Below, piece by piece: positions 1 through 7,896 of a stretch of DNA of 23,426 bases. Both the position numbers and the translations under genes were made by a program. The DNA comes from Suilimivivens sp964507235. GTDB lineage: Bacteria; Bacillota; Clostridia; Lachnospirales; Lachnospiraceae. The stretch spans positions 1-23,426 of the forward strand of contig CAZDPE010000034.1 of the NCBI GenBank assembly GCA_964507235.1, read 5' to 3'. The notes under the pieces were generated by a model. The model ran no database searches. It saw only the letters and a program-made list of their open reading frames with translations, and was not told the DNA's origin. Each line of letters begins with the position of its first letter. Within the stretch, counting starts at the first letter, position 1.

Positions 1-167
1 ATGATTTCTTTCTTATTGTAAGAACCACATGCCTTGCATACTCTGTGAGGCATCATCAGGGCGCCGCATTTGCTGCACTTTACTAATGTAGGAGCACTCA
101 TTTTCCAGTTTGCTCTTCTCTTATCTCTTCTTGCTTTGGAAGATTTATTCTTAGGACAAATAGACAT
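1..167 (-). CDS. rpmF: 50S ribosomal protein L32 (partial, C-terminus cut by window edge)
   Basis: L32 is a small zinc-ribbon protein of the large ribosomal subunit. The visible 55 codons start MSICPKNKSSKARRDKRRAN, the typical basic L32 N-terminus. Four cysteines follow at residues 31, 34, 44 and 47 in two CxxC pairs, the zinc-ribbon form of L32. The start ATG (165-167) sits 2 bp after the yceD stop. Its ribosome site AGGAGGTG (173-180) lies inside the end of yceD, so translation is probably coupled. Only the last few residues are missing beyond the window edge. The yceD-rpmF order is conserved across many bacteria. Confidence 0.96.
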   Translation of the reverse strand, partial: MSICPKNKSSKARRDKRRANWKMSAPTLVKCSKCGALMMPHRVCKACGSYNKKEI

Positions 168-169
168 CG

Positions 170-718
170 TTACACCTCCTTATTTGCGTTAAAGATATCT
201 TTAATTGCTGCCATTCTGGGGTCAGGTACAAACGTATCGCATCCGCATTCCCCTTCATTCAGATTTTTACCGCAGACAGGGCAAATTCCTTTACAATCCT
301 CTCTGCACAAAACCTTAACAGGCATATTAATTAAGATTTCATTGTTTATGAGAGCGTCCGTATCCAGCTCATAACCGGATATAAAACATTGTTCTTCATC
401 AAATGATGCATCACTTGACGTCTTTTCTGATGCGGCATCCTCTTTTTCAGGAGATAATACCTGATGTGTAAATGCCACAGAAAGAGGAACATTCACACTC
501 TCTAAACATCTGTCACAGGGAATCGTAAGCGTAACGTCAAAATTTCCTTCCACCAGCACATTGCCTGTTCCGATGTTTGTCAAAGTAATAGAAATCTCCG
601 GCTTATTGCTCACAGGATATACATTCCCTTTACAGGAAAAACATTCCTGTTCATAAGGAACTTTTATTTTCTTTACTTTTCCTTCAGATGAAAATACATC
701 AGTCAGATTAATTAACAT
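170..718 (-). CDS. yceD: YceD family (DUF177) protein, ribosome-associated
   Basis: This 182-residue protein has the YceD/DUF177 pattern: an N-terminal beta-rich half with a CDRC motif (Cys68, Cys71) and a C-terminal zinc-ribbon-like segment (Cys138, 142, 146, 149, 158, 160, including CPVCG). The family is encoded next to rpmF in most bacteria and is linked to 23S rRNA accumulation and ribosome assembly in plants and bacteria. An acidic, low-complexity insert lies at about residues 90-110. The gene has a strong promoter directly upstream and a modest ribosome site (GGGAG) before the ATG. Its precise biochemical role is not settled for the family. Confidence 0.9.
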   Translation of the reverse strand: MLINLTDVFSSEGKVKKIKVPYEQECFSCKGNVYPVSNKPEISITLTNIGTGNVLVEGNFDVTLTIPCDRCLESVNVPLSVAFTHQVLSPEKEDAASEKTSSDASFDEEQCFISGYELDTDALINNEILINMPVKVLCREDCKGICPVCGKNLNEGECGCDTFVPDPRMAAIKDIFNANKEV

Positions 719-760
719 AATAAACTCCCAATGTGCAGAATTTCCCTGTACACTCCACCC

Positions 761-789
761 ATTATAGCCAGGGAGCGCTGTTTTGTCAA
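761..789 (-). promoter_or_regulatory. Sigma-A type promoter of yceD-rpmF
   Basis: On the minus strand, TTGACA (784-789) is followed by exactly 17 bp and then TATAAT (761-766). Both boxes match the consensus fully, so this is the best promoter in the window. The predicted start site is near 754, giving a leader of about 36 nt before yceD. It suits constitutive, growth-linked expression. Confidence 0.88.
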
Positions 790-825
790 TACCTCTTAAA
801 AAAATATTTCAGCATAACGTAACCT

Positions 826-2538
826 CTATTTGCACCCGATTACAGCGCATATTTTCGCCAAAAGCTTTTCCTTGTCCACCGGCTTTAAAATATAACCGGC
901 GGGACGCAGGGAGAGGCACTCGATGATTTTCTTTTTATCATCAAGCCCGGTCAGGAACACCACTGGAATATCTCTTGTCTTATCCCATGCCCGCAGGCTG
1001 TTGAGCACTTCCACCCCGTTTTCACCTGGCATCATATAATCCAATAAAATCAAATCAGCCGAATTTTTACCCAGATATTTTCTGGCTGCATTTCCGCTTT
1101 TCGCCACGGCAACCTGATAATCCTCCTCCCCCAGAATCCGATAGACGGTACGCAGAAACCGGGCGTCGTCATCAATCACCAACACCCTGGTCTTTTCCTC
1201 TGCCACTGTCTGGGCGTCAACGTCAACCACGCCGGAAAGGATTTCCTCCGCTGAAAAGCCGCCGATAGCCTTGCAGATGATCCTTCCGTTGATTTTTCTG
1301 AATTCCACCCCATATCGTCCCACAATATCCGGTACATATACATCTCCAATAACCACTTTGACATTGGGGTATATCATTTTCCGCACGATAACAGGGGACA
1401 ACCTTCCCTGCCTGACAGCCTGATTCATATTCCTCTGCTGCTCCCCGTCAGTTTCCGCAGAATCATTCTCAATGACTCCGCCAGCCCGGATTTCTGTGAA
1501 CAGTTCCGCATCATTTCCCAGCCGATCCGCTTCAACGCCCATCATAGCCATCGTACAGCCTCCCGCAATAATGCCCTTTGACCCGCCCGCAGTCACCTTT
1601 CCACCGGCCTCTATGATGGAACCGATGGCGTAATCCATCATGACAGTACCGCCGGCCCGTACATGGGCATGGTCAATAAACCGTGCGCTCAGATTTCCTT
1701 TGGCTTCTATCATAAGCGCATCATCCTGCGTAAGTTCTTCATCCTTATGCATCCCCTGGCCATGGATTCCCCTGCTGACAATGACATCCTGCCCGGCGAA
1801 TACCCTGGCATCCTCAATAACGCCATCCACAATCACGGACCCCTCTGCCCATACTGTTATGCCGGAAATAATGTTCCCACTCACATGTACATCCCCGTTA
1901 AACCGGATATTCCCGGAGTTGTAATTGGCATCGCCATGAATCTCCAGTATATTTTGAACGGAAATGGCATTGTCATTAAGGGACGCGCTCCCGTCCTTTT
2001 CCGCATAATATCGGTTTTGATCCTTACGTACGCCTGAACAGCGCAGCGCCTGCAAGGTCTTTCCCCTGACCGGGGCAATGGTCTTGGCAAAAACATTATA
2101 CCCAAAGGAACCGTTGGTAGCGGGATGATATTCCGCCAGCAAATCCCCCTCTCTTACATTGACGATCATTTTTGAATAATCAACTGAACCATCCTCTCGC
2201 ACGCGGGGCTTCCCATGATTTCTATCAATCGCAAAGAAATAATCATAATATCCGTCAACGCCGTCCACCGGCAGTTTTCCTTTGGCCACCTCCACGAACT
2301 CGCCAAACATCTGACGCTTTATAATATCCGCGATAATCTCTCTGTCTATCTCAATCAAAACACCCTCCATCCGAAGATTATCCTCAATCTGTGTTTCCGT
2401 TATCTCCTCTCCCGGCTCCGGAGTCACAGACACCTCCGCTGTCATTCCATCCCTGCTTATCCTGACCTCTACCATTTGTCCCTCCTCATTTTTCAATTCC
2501 CTGCAGATCGTCTGTATCCGCTTATATTCTCCACTCAT
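826..2538 (-). CDS. FapA (DUF342) polymer-domain protein fused to a C-terminal response-regulator receiver
   Basis: A 570-residue protein with two parts. Residues 1 to about 440 match the FapA/DUF342 family: an N-terminal alpha/beta domain, then a right-handed beta-helix rich in short repeats such as AEGSVIVDGVIEDARVFAGQ (231-250) and AGGTVMM. Residues 450-570 are a complete receiver, with acidic pair Asp456/Asp457, phospho-acceptor Asp500 in LILLDYMMPG, Thr530 and Lys552. There is no DNA-binding or enzymatic output domain. The start overlaps the 3' end of the upstream kinase gene by 17 bp, so the two are almost certainly co-expressed and the kinase is the likely phosphate donor. Known FapA proteins are linked to flagellar assembly or cell-surface roles; the function of this fusion is unknown. 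Base composition looks more GC-rich than the flanking genes. Confidence 0.85.
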   Translation of the reverse strand: MSGEYKRIQTICRELKNEEGQMVEVRISRDGMTAEVSVTPEPGEEITETQIEDNLRMEGVLIEIDREIIADIIKRQMFGEFVEVAKGKLPVDGVDGYYDYFFAIDRNHGKPRVREDGSVDYSKMIVNVREGDLLAEYHPATNGSFGYNVFAKTIAPVRGKTLQALRCSGVRKDQNRYYAEKDGSASLNDNAISVQNILEIHGDANYNSGNIRFNGDVHVSGNIISGITVWAEGSVIVDGVIEDARVFAGQDVIVSRGIHGQGMHKDEELTQDDALMIEAKGNLSARFIDHAHVRAGGTVMMDYAIGSIIEAGGKVTAGGSKGIIAGGCTMAMMGVEADRLGNDAELFTEIRAGGVIENDSAETDGEQQRNMNQAVRQGRLSPVIVRKMIYPNVKVVIGDVYVPDIVGRYGVEFRKINGRIICKAIGGFSAEEILSGVVDVDAQTVAEEKTRVLVIDDDARFLRTVYRILGEEDYQVAVAKSGNAARKYLGKNSADLILLDYMMPGENGVEVLNSLRAWDKTRDIPVVFLTGLDDKKKIIECLSLRPAGYILKPVDKEKLLAKICAVIGCK

Positions 2539-5221
2539 TCAATATCTCTTCCGCCGCTTCCATGTCAATTTCCTCCACTGCAGTTTCCAGACGTTTTAAA
2601 TATTCTCTGTCTGCTTCTCCATAGGAATATTGCTTCATTCCGGAAAGGATTTCCTCCACTGCGCCAAGATCCAGTTTCTCCAGCGCAATACGCATTTTCT
2701 TCAGAAAGTCATACAGAATTTCATCTGGTACCTGTTCTCCTGCTTCCCGTTTTTCTTCACTGCAATAGGGTGCAAGCGCCTCCTGCAGCCGCCGGTAATC
2801 TGCCAGCATATCATCGGTAGTCGCGTGAATGAGCATTCCATCCTCATTGGCCGCCGCCTTCTCCAGCAATTCCGCTTTATTTGCCAGCGTCACGGCTCCG
2901 ATCTGGCGGGAAGCGCTTTTCAGCGCATGTACTTCGATCCCATATTCGCTCCAGTTTTCTTCCATCTCGCTGTTCTTGATCTTTTCATATTTATGATCGA
3001 TTACATGATAATAGTCCTTTGCCACTCTTAAAAACAACTTCTGTGATCCAAGCAGATGCAGGGCATATTCCATATCCAGTCCTGGAATCTCAGGAAAGGA
3101 AAGGCTCTCCTCCCTGGATGCGTCTGCCGTCCGGTCTTTCCCGAAAGAAACATAGGGCTTTATTTTCTCCGGGGGCAGATACTTTTTCAGCTTTGCCAGA
3201 AGCACCTTCAGTTCAATGGGTTTTGCTACAAAATCATTCATTCCCTCTTTCAGGAACATTTCCCGGGTGCCTGCCACCGCGTTGGCAGTCAGGGCAATAA
3301 TGGGCACGTCATCATATTCCGGATGCAGCCTGCGGATAATATGAGTGGTTTCCACCCCATCGATTTCCGGCATCATATGATCCATGAACACCACATCATA
3401 ATGCTTGTTGCTGATCATCTCTATGGCGAGTTTCCCGCTCGACGCGGTATCCATCTTCATCTGCAGCGGATCCAATAATCCTGTTGTCACCGTCAGATTC
3501 ACCTCGTTGTCATCCACAATCAGGACATTAGCCCCGGGTGCGGTAAAATCAATATCCGCCACATCAGTTTTCGTGCTGATTTCAACCTCCATATTCCGCA
3601 GAACCGCCGCCACATTAATGGAATACAGCGGTTTTTTTATGATTCTGATGCCGGGAATATCCGGATAACCCGCGCTGCCGGGAGGCACAATCCTGATGGT
3701 GGTAAGATTCTTACGGCTCCCTGCATAGGCCTTCATCCTTTCTGACAAAAGATTTTCGCTTATGAATAAAAACTTCGCTTCCGTGTGCGCTACCAGGCTC
3801 TCAACATCCTGCTCGGAAGCAGCGTCCACATACTGCGCCCCAATCCGCTCTACATCCTTACTAAGCTCCGTTTTCACATAAGGATTGCTGATCAGGCCTA
3901 CCACGCAGGGGCAGTCCTCCATGGGTGTGATGCAGGCGTGATCGTCCACTACTTTCTGGGGAATATCCACAGAAAAGGTGCTTCCCCTCCCATATTCGCT
4001 CTCAACGGATATCTGCCCGTGCATCAGTTCTACAAGATTTTTCACGATAGCAAGTCCCAACCCCGTGCCCTCCACCTCCCGGTTCCGCTTGCTGTCAACC
4101 TGCTCAAAAGAATCAAAAAGCTTACCGAATGCTTCCTTCCTGATGCCGATTCCGGTATCCTGCACTGCAAAATTCAGAGAAATCTCGTCAGGCTTGGTCC
4201 ACCTGTAGTTAAACCTTAACGCAACAAATCCACTGTTAGTATATTTAACAGCATTGTTTGCCAGATTGACCATAATCTGCTGAATCCGGATTCCATCCCC
4301 AAAAAGCCATTGGGGAATAGACGGGTCCACATCAATGATCAACTCAATGTTTTTATCGCCAATCCGATTGGATACAATCCCCGACACGTCATTCACCAGG
4401 GAAAGCATTTCATATTCGTCATTCACAATAGCCAGCTTGCCGGATTCCATTTTGGAATAATCCAAAATGTCATTGATAATCTTCAGAAGCATCCTGCCGG
4501 AATTCACAATCTGATTCATGCACTTTCTGGCAGAATCCGACATCTGTTCCCGCATGGCAATCTGGGACATCCCGATGATGGAATTTAAAGGGGTTCTGAT
4601 TTCATGGCTCATATTGGCAAGAAAATCCGACTTGGCTGTGGCCGCACGGAGAGCCTCATCCGTCATTTTTTTTGCGACATAAGTCGTATAGGCCATTTCC
4701 GAGAGAATTTCCGCGTAGCCGTAAATAAATTTTGTGCTGCGGTCAATGGCGCTTATGGGGACAATCTGAACCTTTTTTGCCGCTCTGGCAAAGGCATCCT
4801 CATCTGCGTTAATTTCTCTGGCAACCCGCCGCATCTCGCCTAAATCAGGTGCGCCGGAAAGCACCTGACCACCGATAATAGAACCCACCAGGCGACCTTT
4901 CAGCAGAATTGGCGCAGCAAAATCAATAAGATTGGCATGACAGTAATAATATACCGGACCGCTTTGCTCCAACGCAGTGATAGCTCCCATCTTGTCGCAC
5001 TGCTCGCAGCGTTTTCTGCCCTCCGGCAGCTTCCTGCAAAACTCCATGCATAATTCTGAAAAATTACTGCCCTGGGTAAGAGCCACCCCGTTCTCATCCG
5101 TGATCAGAGCAGCCATGCGGGACATTTCAGCAAATACATCCTGTATCCGCTGCAGAATATCCACATCTATCAGATCTTTCAGCTTCACTTCATCTATCTC
5201 TTTGTCCATTATGTCCGCCAT
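2522..5221 (-). CDS. Hybrid sensor histidine kinase: PocR sensor, HisKA, HATPase, pseudo-receiver, receiver, HPt
   Basis: An 899-residue kinase with no membrane segment, so it probably senses a cytoplasmic ligand. Residues 14 to about 170 form a PocR domain, with Cys58, Cys62, Cys72, Cys75, Cys94 and His95. The dimerisation helix has the H-box LANMSHEIRTPLN (His206). The ATPase part has its N-box near Asn322-Asn323, DTGIGI (355-360) and GTGLGL (385-390). A receiver-like stretch at about 437-545 lacks the acidic residues. A true receiver follows: Asp570/571, Asp614, Thr645, Lys667. The HPt has His765 in HALKSASRQIG, and a helical tail ends the protein. The ribosome site is weak, and the start could instead be Met5. 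It overlaps the FapA-receiver gene, its likely partner. The ligand is unknown. Confidence 0.9.
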   Translation of the reverse strand: MADIMDKEIDEVKLKDLIDVDILQRIQDVFAEMSRMAALITDENGVALTQGSNFSELCMEFCRKLPEGRKRCEQCDKMGAITALEQSGPVYYYCHANLIDFAAPILLKGRLVGSIIGGQVLSGAPDLGEMRRVAREINADEDAFARAAKKVQIVPISAIDRSTKFIYGYAEILSEMAYTTYVAKKMTDEALRAATAKSDFLANMSHEIRTPLNSIIGMSQIAMREQMSDSARKCMNQIVNSGRMLLKIINDILDYSKMESGKLAIVNDEYEMLSLVNDVSGIVSNRIGDKNIELIIDVDPSIPQWLFGDGIRIQQIMVNLANNAVKYTNSGFVALRFNYRWTKPDEISLNFAVQDTGIGIRKEAFGKLFDSFEQVDSKRNREVEGTGLGLAIVKNLVELMHGQISVESEYGRGSTFSVDIPQKVVDDHACITPMEDCPCVVGLISNPYVKTELSKDVERIGAQYVDAASEQDVESLVAHTEAKFLFISENLLSERMKAYAGSRKNLTTIRIVPPGSAGYPDIPGIRIIKKPLYSINVAAVLRNMEVEISTKTDVADIDFTAPGANVLIVDDNEVNLTVTTGLLDPLQMKMDTASSGKLAIEMISNKHYDVVFMDHMMPEIDGVETTHIIRRLHPEYDDVPIIALTANAVAGTREMFLKEGMNDFVAKPIELKVLLAKLKKYLPPEKIKPYVSFGKDRTADASREESLSFPEIPGLDMEYALHLLGSQKLFLRVAKDYYHVIDHKYEKIKNSEMEENWSEYGIEVHALKSASRQIGAVTLANKAELLEKAAANEDGMLIHATTDDMLADYRRLQEALAPYCSEEKREAGEQVPDEILYDFLKKMRIALEKLDLGAVEEILSGMKQYSYGEADREYLKRLETAVEEIDMEAAEEILNEWRI

Positions 5222-5290
5222 AATCGTCTAACCCCGCATCCTGTCCATACTGCCATTTTTTCTGAATATCAAACACAAATTTATTGTATC

Positions 5291-5333
5291 AAAACCAACA
5301 ACCCCGTATGTCTGCAGCGGGGTTGTTGGTTTT
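5291..5333 (-). terminator. Hairpin terminator downstream of ackA
   Basis: A perfect 16-bp inverted repeat (5291-5306 with 5318-5333, 11-nt loop) lies 20 bp past the ackA stop. On the minus strand the stem ends in TTTT and is preceded by AAAA, so it looks like an intrinsic terminator. It separates pta-ackA from the kinase gene. No convincing kinase promoter was seen in the 69 bp that follow, so some read-through is possible. Confidence 0.85.
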
Positions 5334-5352
5334 GAGGGTTACTGTTTTTATA

Positions 5353-6549
5353 TTACTTTACTAATGCATAGGTTTCCCTTGCAATAGCAAGTTCTTCATT
5401 AGTAGGAATTACAAGTACTCTTGTCTTGCTGTCAGGCGTTGTGATATCAATATCCATACCGCGTTTTCCGTTTGCTTCCGCATCCAGAGTGATTCCGAGG
5501 TATCCAAGATAAGCACAGATTTTTTCACGGATAAATCCGCTGTTTTCACCAAGACCTGCTGTAAAGCAGATGGCATCAACGCCATTCATCGCAGCCGTAT
5601 AAGAACCAATATACTTGGCAACCCTGTAAGCAAAAGCCTTCAGGGTTCTTACAGCGAAATCAGAATCCTTATGGAATTCAGCTTCCAAATCCCTGAAATC
5701 GGAAGAAAAGCCGCCGGATAAGCCAAGTACGCCGGATTTCTTGTTTAATTCACTTAAAATTTCATTTACAGTCTTTCCTTCTTTATTGCAGAGAAATTCA
5801 ATAATAGCGGGATCAAGATCACCTGAACGTGTTCCCATAATCAGCCCTTCAAGAGGAGTAAGGCCCATGGAAGTATCCACGCACTTCCCATTTTTTATCG
5901 CTGACACACTGGCTCCGTTTCCAAGATGACAGACAATCAGTTTTAAATCCTCATAGTTTTTATTGAGGAGTTTTGCTGCCTGATGGGAAACATAGGAATG
6001 ACTGGTTCCATGAAAACCATATCTTCTTACTTTATATTTTTCATAATATTCATAAGGAATACCGTATAAATATGCTTCTTCAGGCATAGTCTGGTGAAAA
6101 GCCGTATCGAAAACAGCTGCCATAGGGGTGGAAGGCATCAATTCCTTACAGGCTGCAATTCCGATTAAATTTGCCGGATTATGTAAAGGCGCCAGGTCAT
6201 TGCATTCTTCAATTGCTTTAATTACTTCATCGGTAATAACTGTTGAGGATGCAAAATTTTCACCGCCATGAACAATACGATGTCCTACTGCCCCGATTTC
6301 GTCAAGACTTTTTACAACCCCTGACTTTTCATCTGTTAAAGCATTTAAAACAAGACGGATGGCATCCGTATGATCCTTCATCGGTGTTACTGTTTCAACC
6401 TTTTCACCGCCTGTAGGCGCATAAGTAATCTGGCTTCCCTCAATACCGATTCTTTCACAAAGCCCCTTGGCAATAAGCTTTTCTGTCTGCGCATCAATCA
6501 GCTGAAATTTCAGAGATGAGCTGCCGCAGTTAATAACTAAAATATTCAT
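5353..6549 (-). CDS. ackA: Acetate kinase
   Basis: Acetate kinase converts acetyl phosphate and ADP to acetate and ATP, the last step of the main substrate-level phosphorylation route in fermenters. The 398-residue length is standard. Family residues are visible: Asn7 in VINCGSSSLKF, Arg91 in GHRIVHGG, Asp148 in VFDTAFHQTMP, His180 in YGFHGTSH, Arg241 in MGTRSGDLDP, and a late Glu in PTNEE. It lies 66 bp after pta with a good ribosome site (GGAG) and no clear promoter of its own, so it is probably transcribed with pta and stopped at the hairpin at 5291-5333. It is also the cell's main link to the acetyl phosphate pool, which can phosphorylate some response regulators. Confidence 0.98.
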   Translation of the reverse strand: MNILVINCGSSSLKFQLIDAQTEKLIAKGLCERIGIEGSQITYAPTGGEKVETVTPMKDHTDAIRLVLNALTDEKSGVVKSLDEIGAVGHRIVHGGENFASSTVITDEVIKAIEECNDLAPLHNPANLIGIAACKELMPSTPMAAVFDTAFHQTMPEEAYLYGIPYEYYEKYKVRRYGFHGTSHSYVSHQAAKLLNKNYEDLKLIVCHLGNGASVSAIKNGKCVDTSMGLTPLEGLIMGTRSGDLDPAIIEFLCNKEGKTVNEILSELNKKSGVLGLSGGFSSDFRDLEAEFHKDSDFAVRTLKAFAYRVAKYIGSYTAAMNGVDAICFTAGLGENSGFIREKICAYLGYLGITLDAEANGKRGMDIDITTPDSKTRVLVIPTNEELAIARETYALVK

Positions 6550-6615
6550 TTCATATCTCCTTTTATGTGGTAATGCATTCTTCGCATTCCATACATTTTC
6601 AAATACTGTTTTTAA

Positions 6616-7617
6616 TTATGCAAGCTGCGCCTGAACGGCCGTCAGCGCAACAACGCCTACGATATCCTGCCATGAGCAGCCTCTTGACAAGTCGTTAACG
6701 GGCTTGGCTATTCCCTGAAGCATAGGGCCGTAAGCTTCTGCCTTTGCAAGCCTCTGAACCAGCTTGTATCCGATATTTCCGGCATCCAGATTAGGGAAAA
6801 TCAAAACGTTGGCTTTACCTGCAACTTCACTGCCGGGAGCTTTTGACTTGGCAACAGAAGGAACCAATGCCGCATCCAGCTGCAATTCACCATCCAGACA
6901 AAGTCCGGAATACTGTTCATGTGCAATCTTAGTTGCTTCTACCACTTTGTCCACCATCTCATGCTTGGCGCTGCCCTTCGTAGAATGGGATAACATAGCA
7001 ATAATAGGTTTGCTTCCCACAAGACTCTTAAAGCTCTTTGCAGAAGAATCTGCAATTGCTGCCAATTCCTCCGCTGTAGGATTCTGGTTCAGCCCGCAGT
7101 CTGCAAACAGGAAGGTTCCGTTATCGCCAAATTCGCAATCAGGCACACACATAAGGAAAAATCCTGACACCAGCTTCACGCCGGGAGCTGTCTTTAAGAT
7201 TTGAAGTGCAGGTCTTAATGTATCCGCCGTTGCATGGCAGGCGCCTGCAACCATTCCATCCGCATCATTTGCTTTTACCATAATAACGCCAAAAGTAAGA
7301 TAATCATGCAAAAGAATCTCCCTTGCTTTCTCGGGAGTCATTCCTTTTGCTTTTCTTGTTTCATATAACAGTTCTGCATATTCATCAAATTTTTCACAAT
7401 GCTCCGGATCTACGATTTTAACCCCATCCAAATCAATTTCCAGCCATGTGGCGCCATCCATGATCTTTTCTCTGTTGCCAATCATGATAATGTCTGCAAT
7501 CCCTTCCTCAATAACATGCGCTGCAGCAATCAGTGTTCTTTTGTCTGTTGTTTCAGGCAGAACAATTGTCTTTTTATCTGTCCTTGCCTTATCCTTAATA
7601 ACATCAATGTACGACAT
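6616..7617 (-). CDS. pta: Phosphate acetyltransferase
   Basis: Pta converts acetyl-CoA and phosphate to acetyl phosphate and CoA, feeding AckA. The 333-residue length fits the short clostridial/Bacillus form without the N-terminal regulatory domains of the enterobacterial enzyme. Recognisable segments are IVLPETTDKRTL near the start, ACHATADTLRPALQ, FADCGLNQNPTAEELA, MLSHSTKGSAKHE and the C-terminal NVLIFPNLDAGNIGYKL followed by GPMLQG. The start has a strong ribosome site (AAGGAG, 8 nt spacing). It is the first gene of the pta-ackA unit and has its own promoter with a cre-like operator at the start site. Confidence 0.97.
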   Translation of the reverse strand: MSYIDVIKDKARTDKKTIVLPETTDKRTLIAAAHVIEEGIADIIMIGNREKIMDGATWLEIDLDGVKIVDPEHCEKFDEYAELLYETRKAKGMTPEKAREILLHDYLTFGVIMVKANDADGMVAGACHATADTLRPALQILKTAPGVKLVSGFFLMCVPDCEFGDNGTFLFADCGLNQNPTAEELAAIADSSAKSFKSLVGSKPIIAMLSHSTKGSAKHEMVDKVVEATKIAHEQYSGLCLDGELQLDAALVPSVAKSKAPGSEVAGKANVLIFPNLDAGNIGYKLVQRLAKAEAYGPMLQGIAKPVNDLSRGCSWQDIVGVVALTAVQAQLA

Positions 7618-7648
7618 AGTACCTTCTCCTTTCGACTATTCATAAAGC

Positions 7649-7664
7649 ATGTAAACGCTTACAT
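7649..7664. promoter_or_regulatory. cre-like operator (CcpA or related LacI-family site) at pta
   Basis: The sequence ATGTAAACGCTTACAT is a near-perfect palindrome with a central CG and fits the Gram-positive cre consensus (TGWAANCGNTNWCA form). Flanking bases extend it to 7648-7665. It lies just downstream of the predicted pta -10 box, at about +4 to +19. That position normally gives repression, unlike the upstream activating cre sites of Bacillus subtilis pta and ackA. Confidence 0.75.
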
Positions 7665-7674
7665 GTACATAAAA

Positions 7675-7703
7675 ATTATATCTCATACCACGATTTCCCA
7701 CAA
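7675..7703 (-). promoter_or_regulatory. Promoter of pta-ackA
   Basis: On the minus strand, TTGTGG (7698-7703) is spaced 17 bp from TATAAT (7675-7680). The predicted start is near 7668, which gives a leader of about 50 nt carrying the cre-like palindrome. The rest of the divergent 279-bp gap (7618-7896) shows no gene. No clear tmcAL promoter with good spacing was found in it. Confidence 0.7.
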
Positions 7704-7896
7704 GTATTAATCAGTAAAAAAAATTGTGCAAATTTCGGTACAAAAACACAAGACGGATTTGATAACATACTCATTTTGTGCTACATTAACTTTACCGCTG
7801 TATTGATTGGGATATCCAGTTCTATACTCCCATTCCATACCGCAGTCAGGCAGGAAACCGCCATAAACACATAAAAGGTGAAAGGAAATTTTTATC

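Noticed and set aside
2215..4219. Several open frames of 80-200 codons on the plus strand opposite the kinase and FapA-receiver genes
   Set aside because: They mirror the codon structure of two well-supported genes, and their products look compositionally random.
5222..5290. Promoter for the kinase gene
   Set aside because: TTGATA with a GATATT-like box can be drawn, but the match and spacing are too poor.
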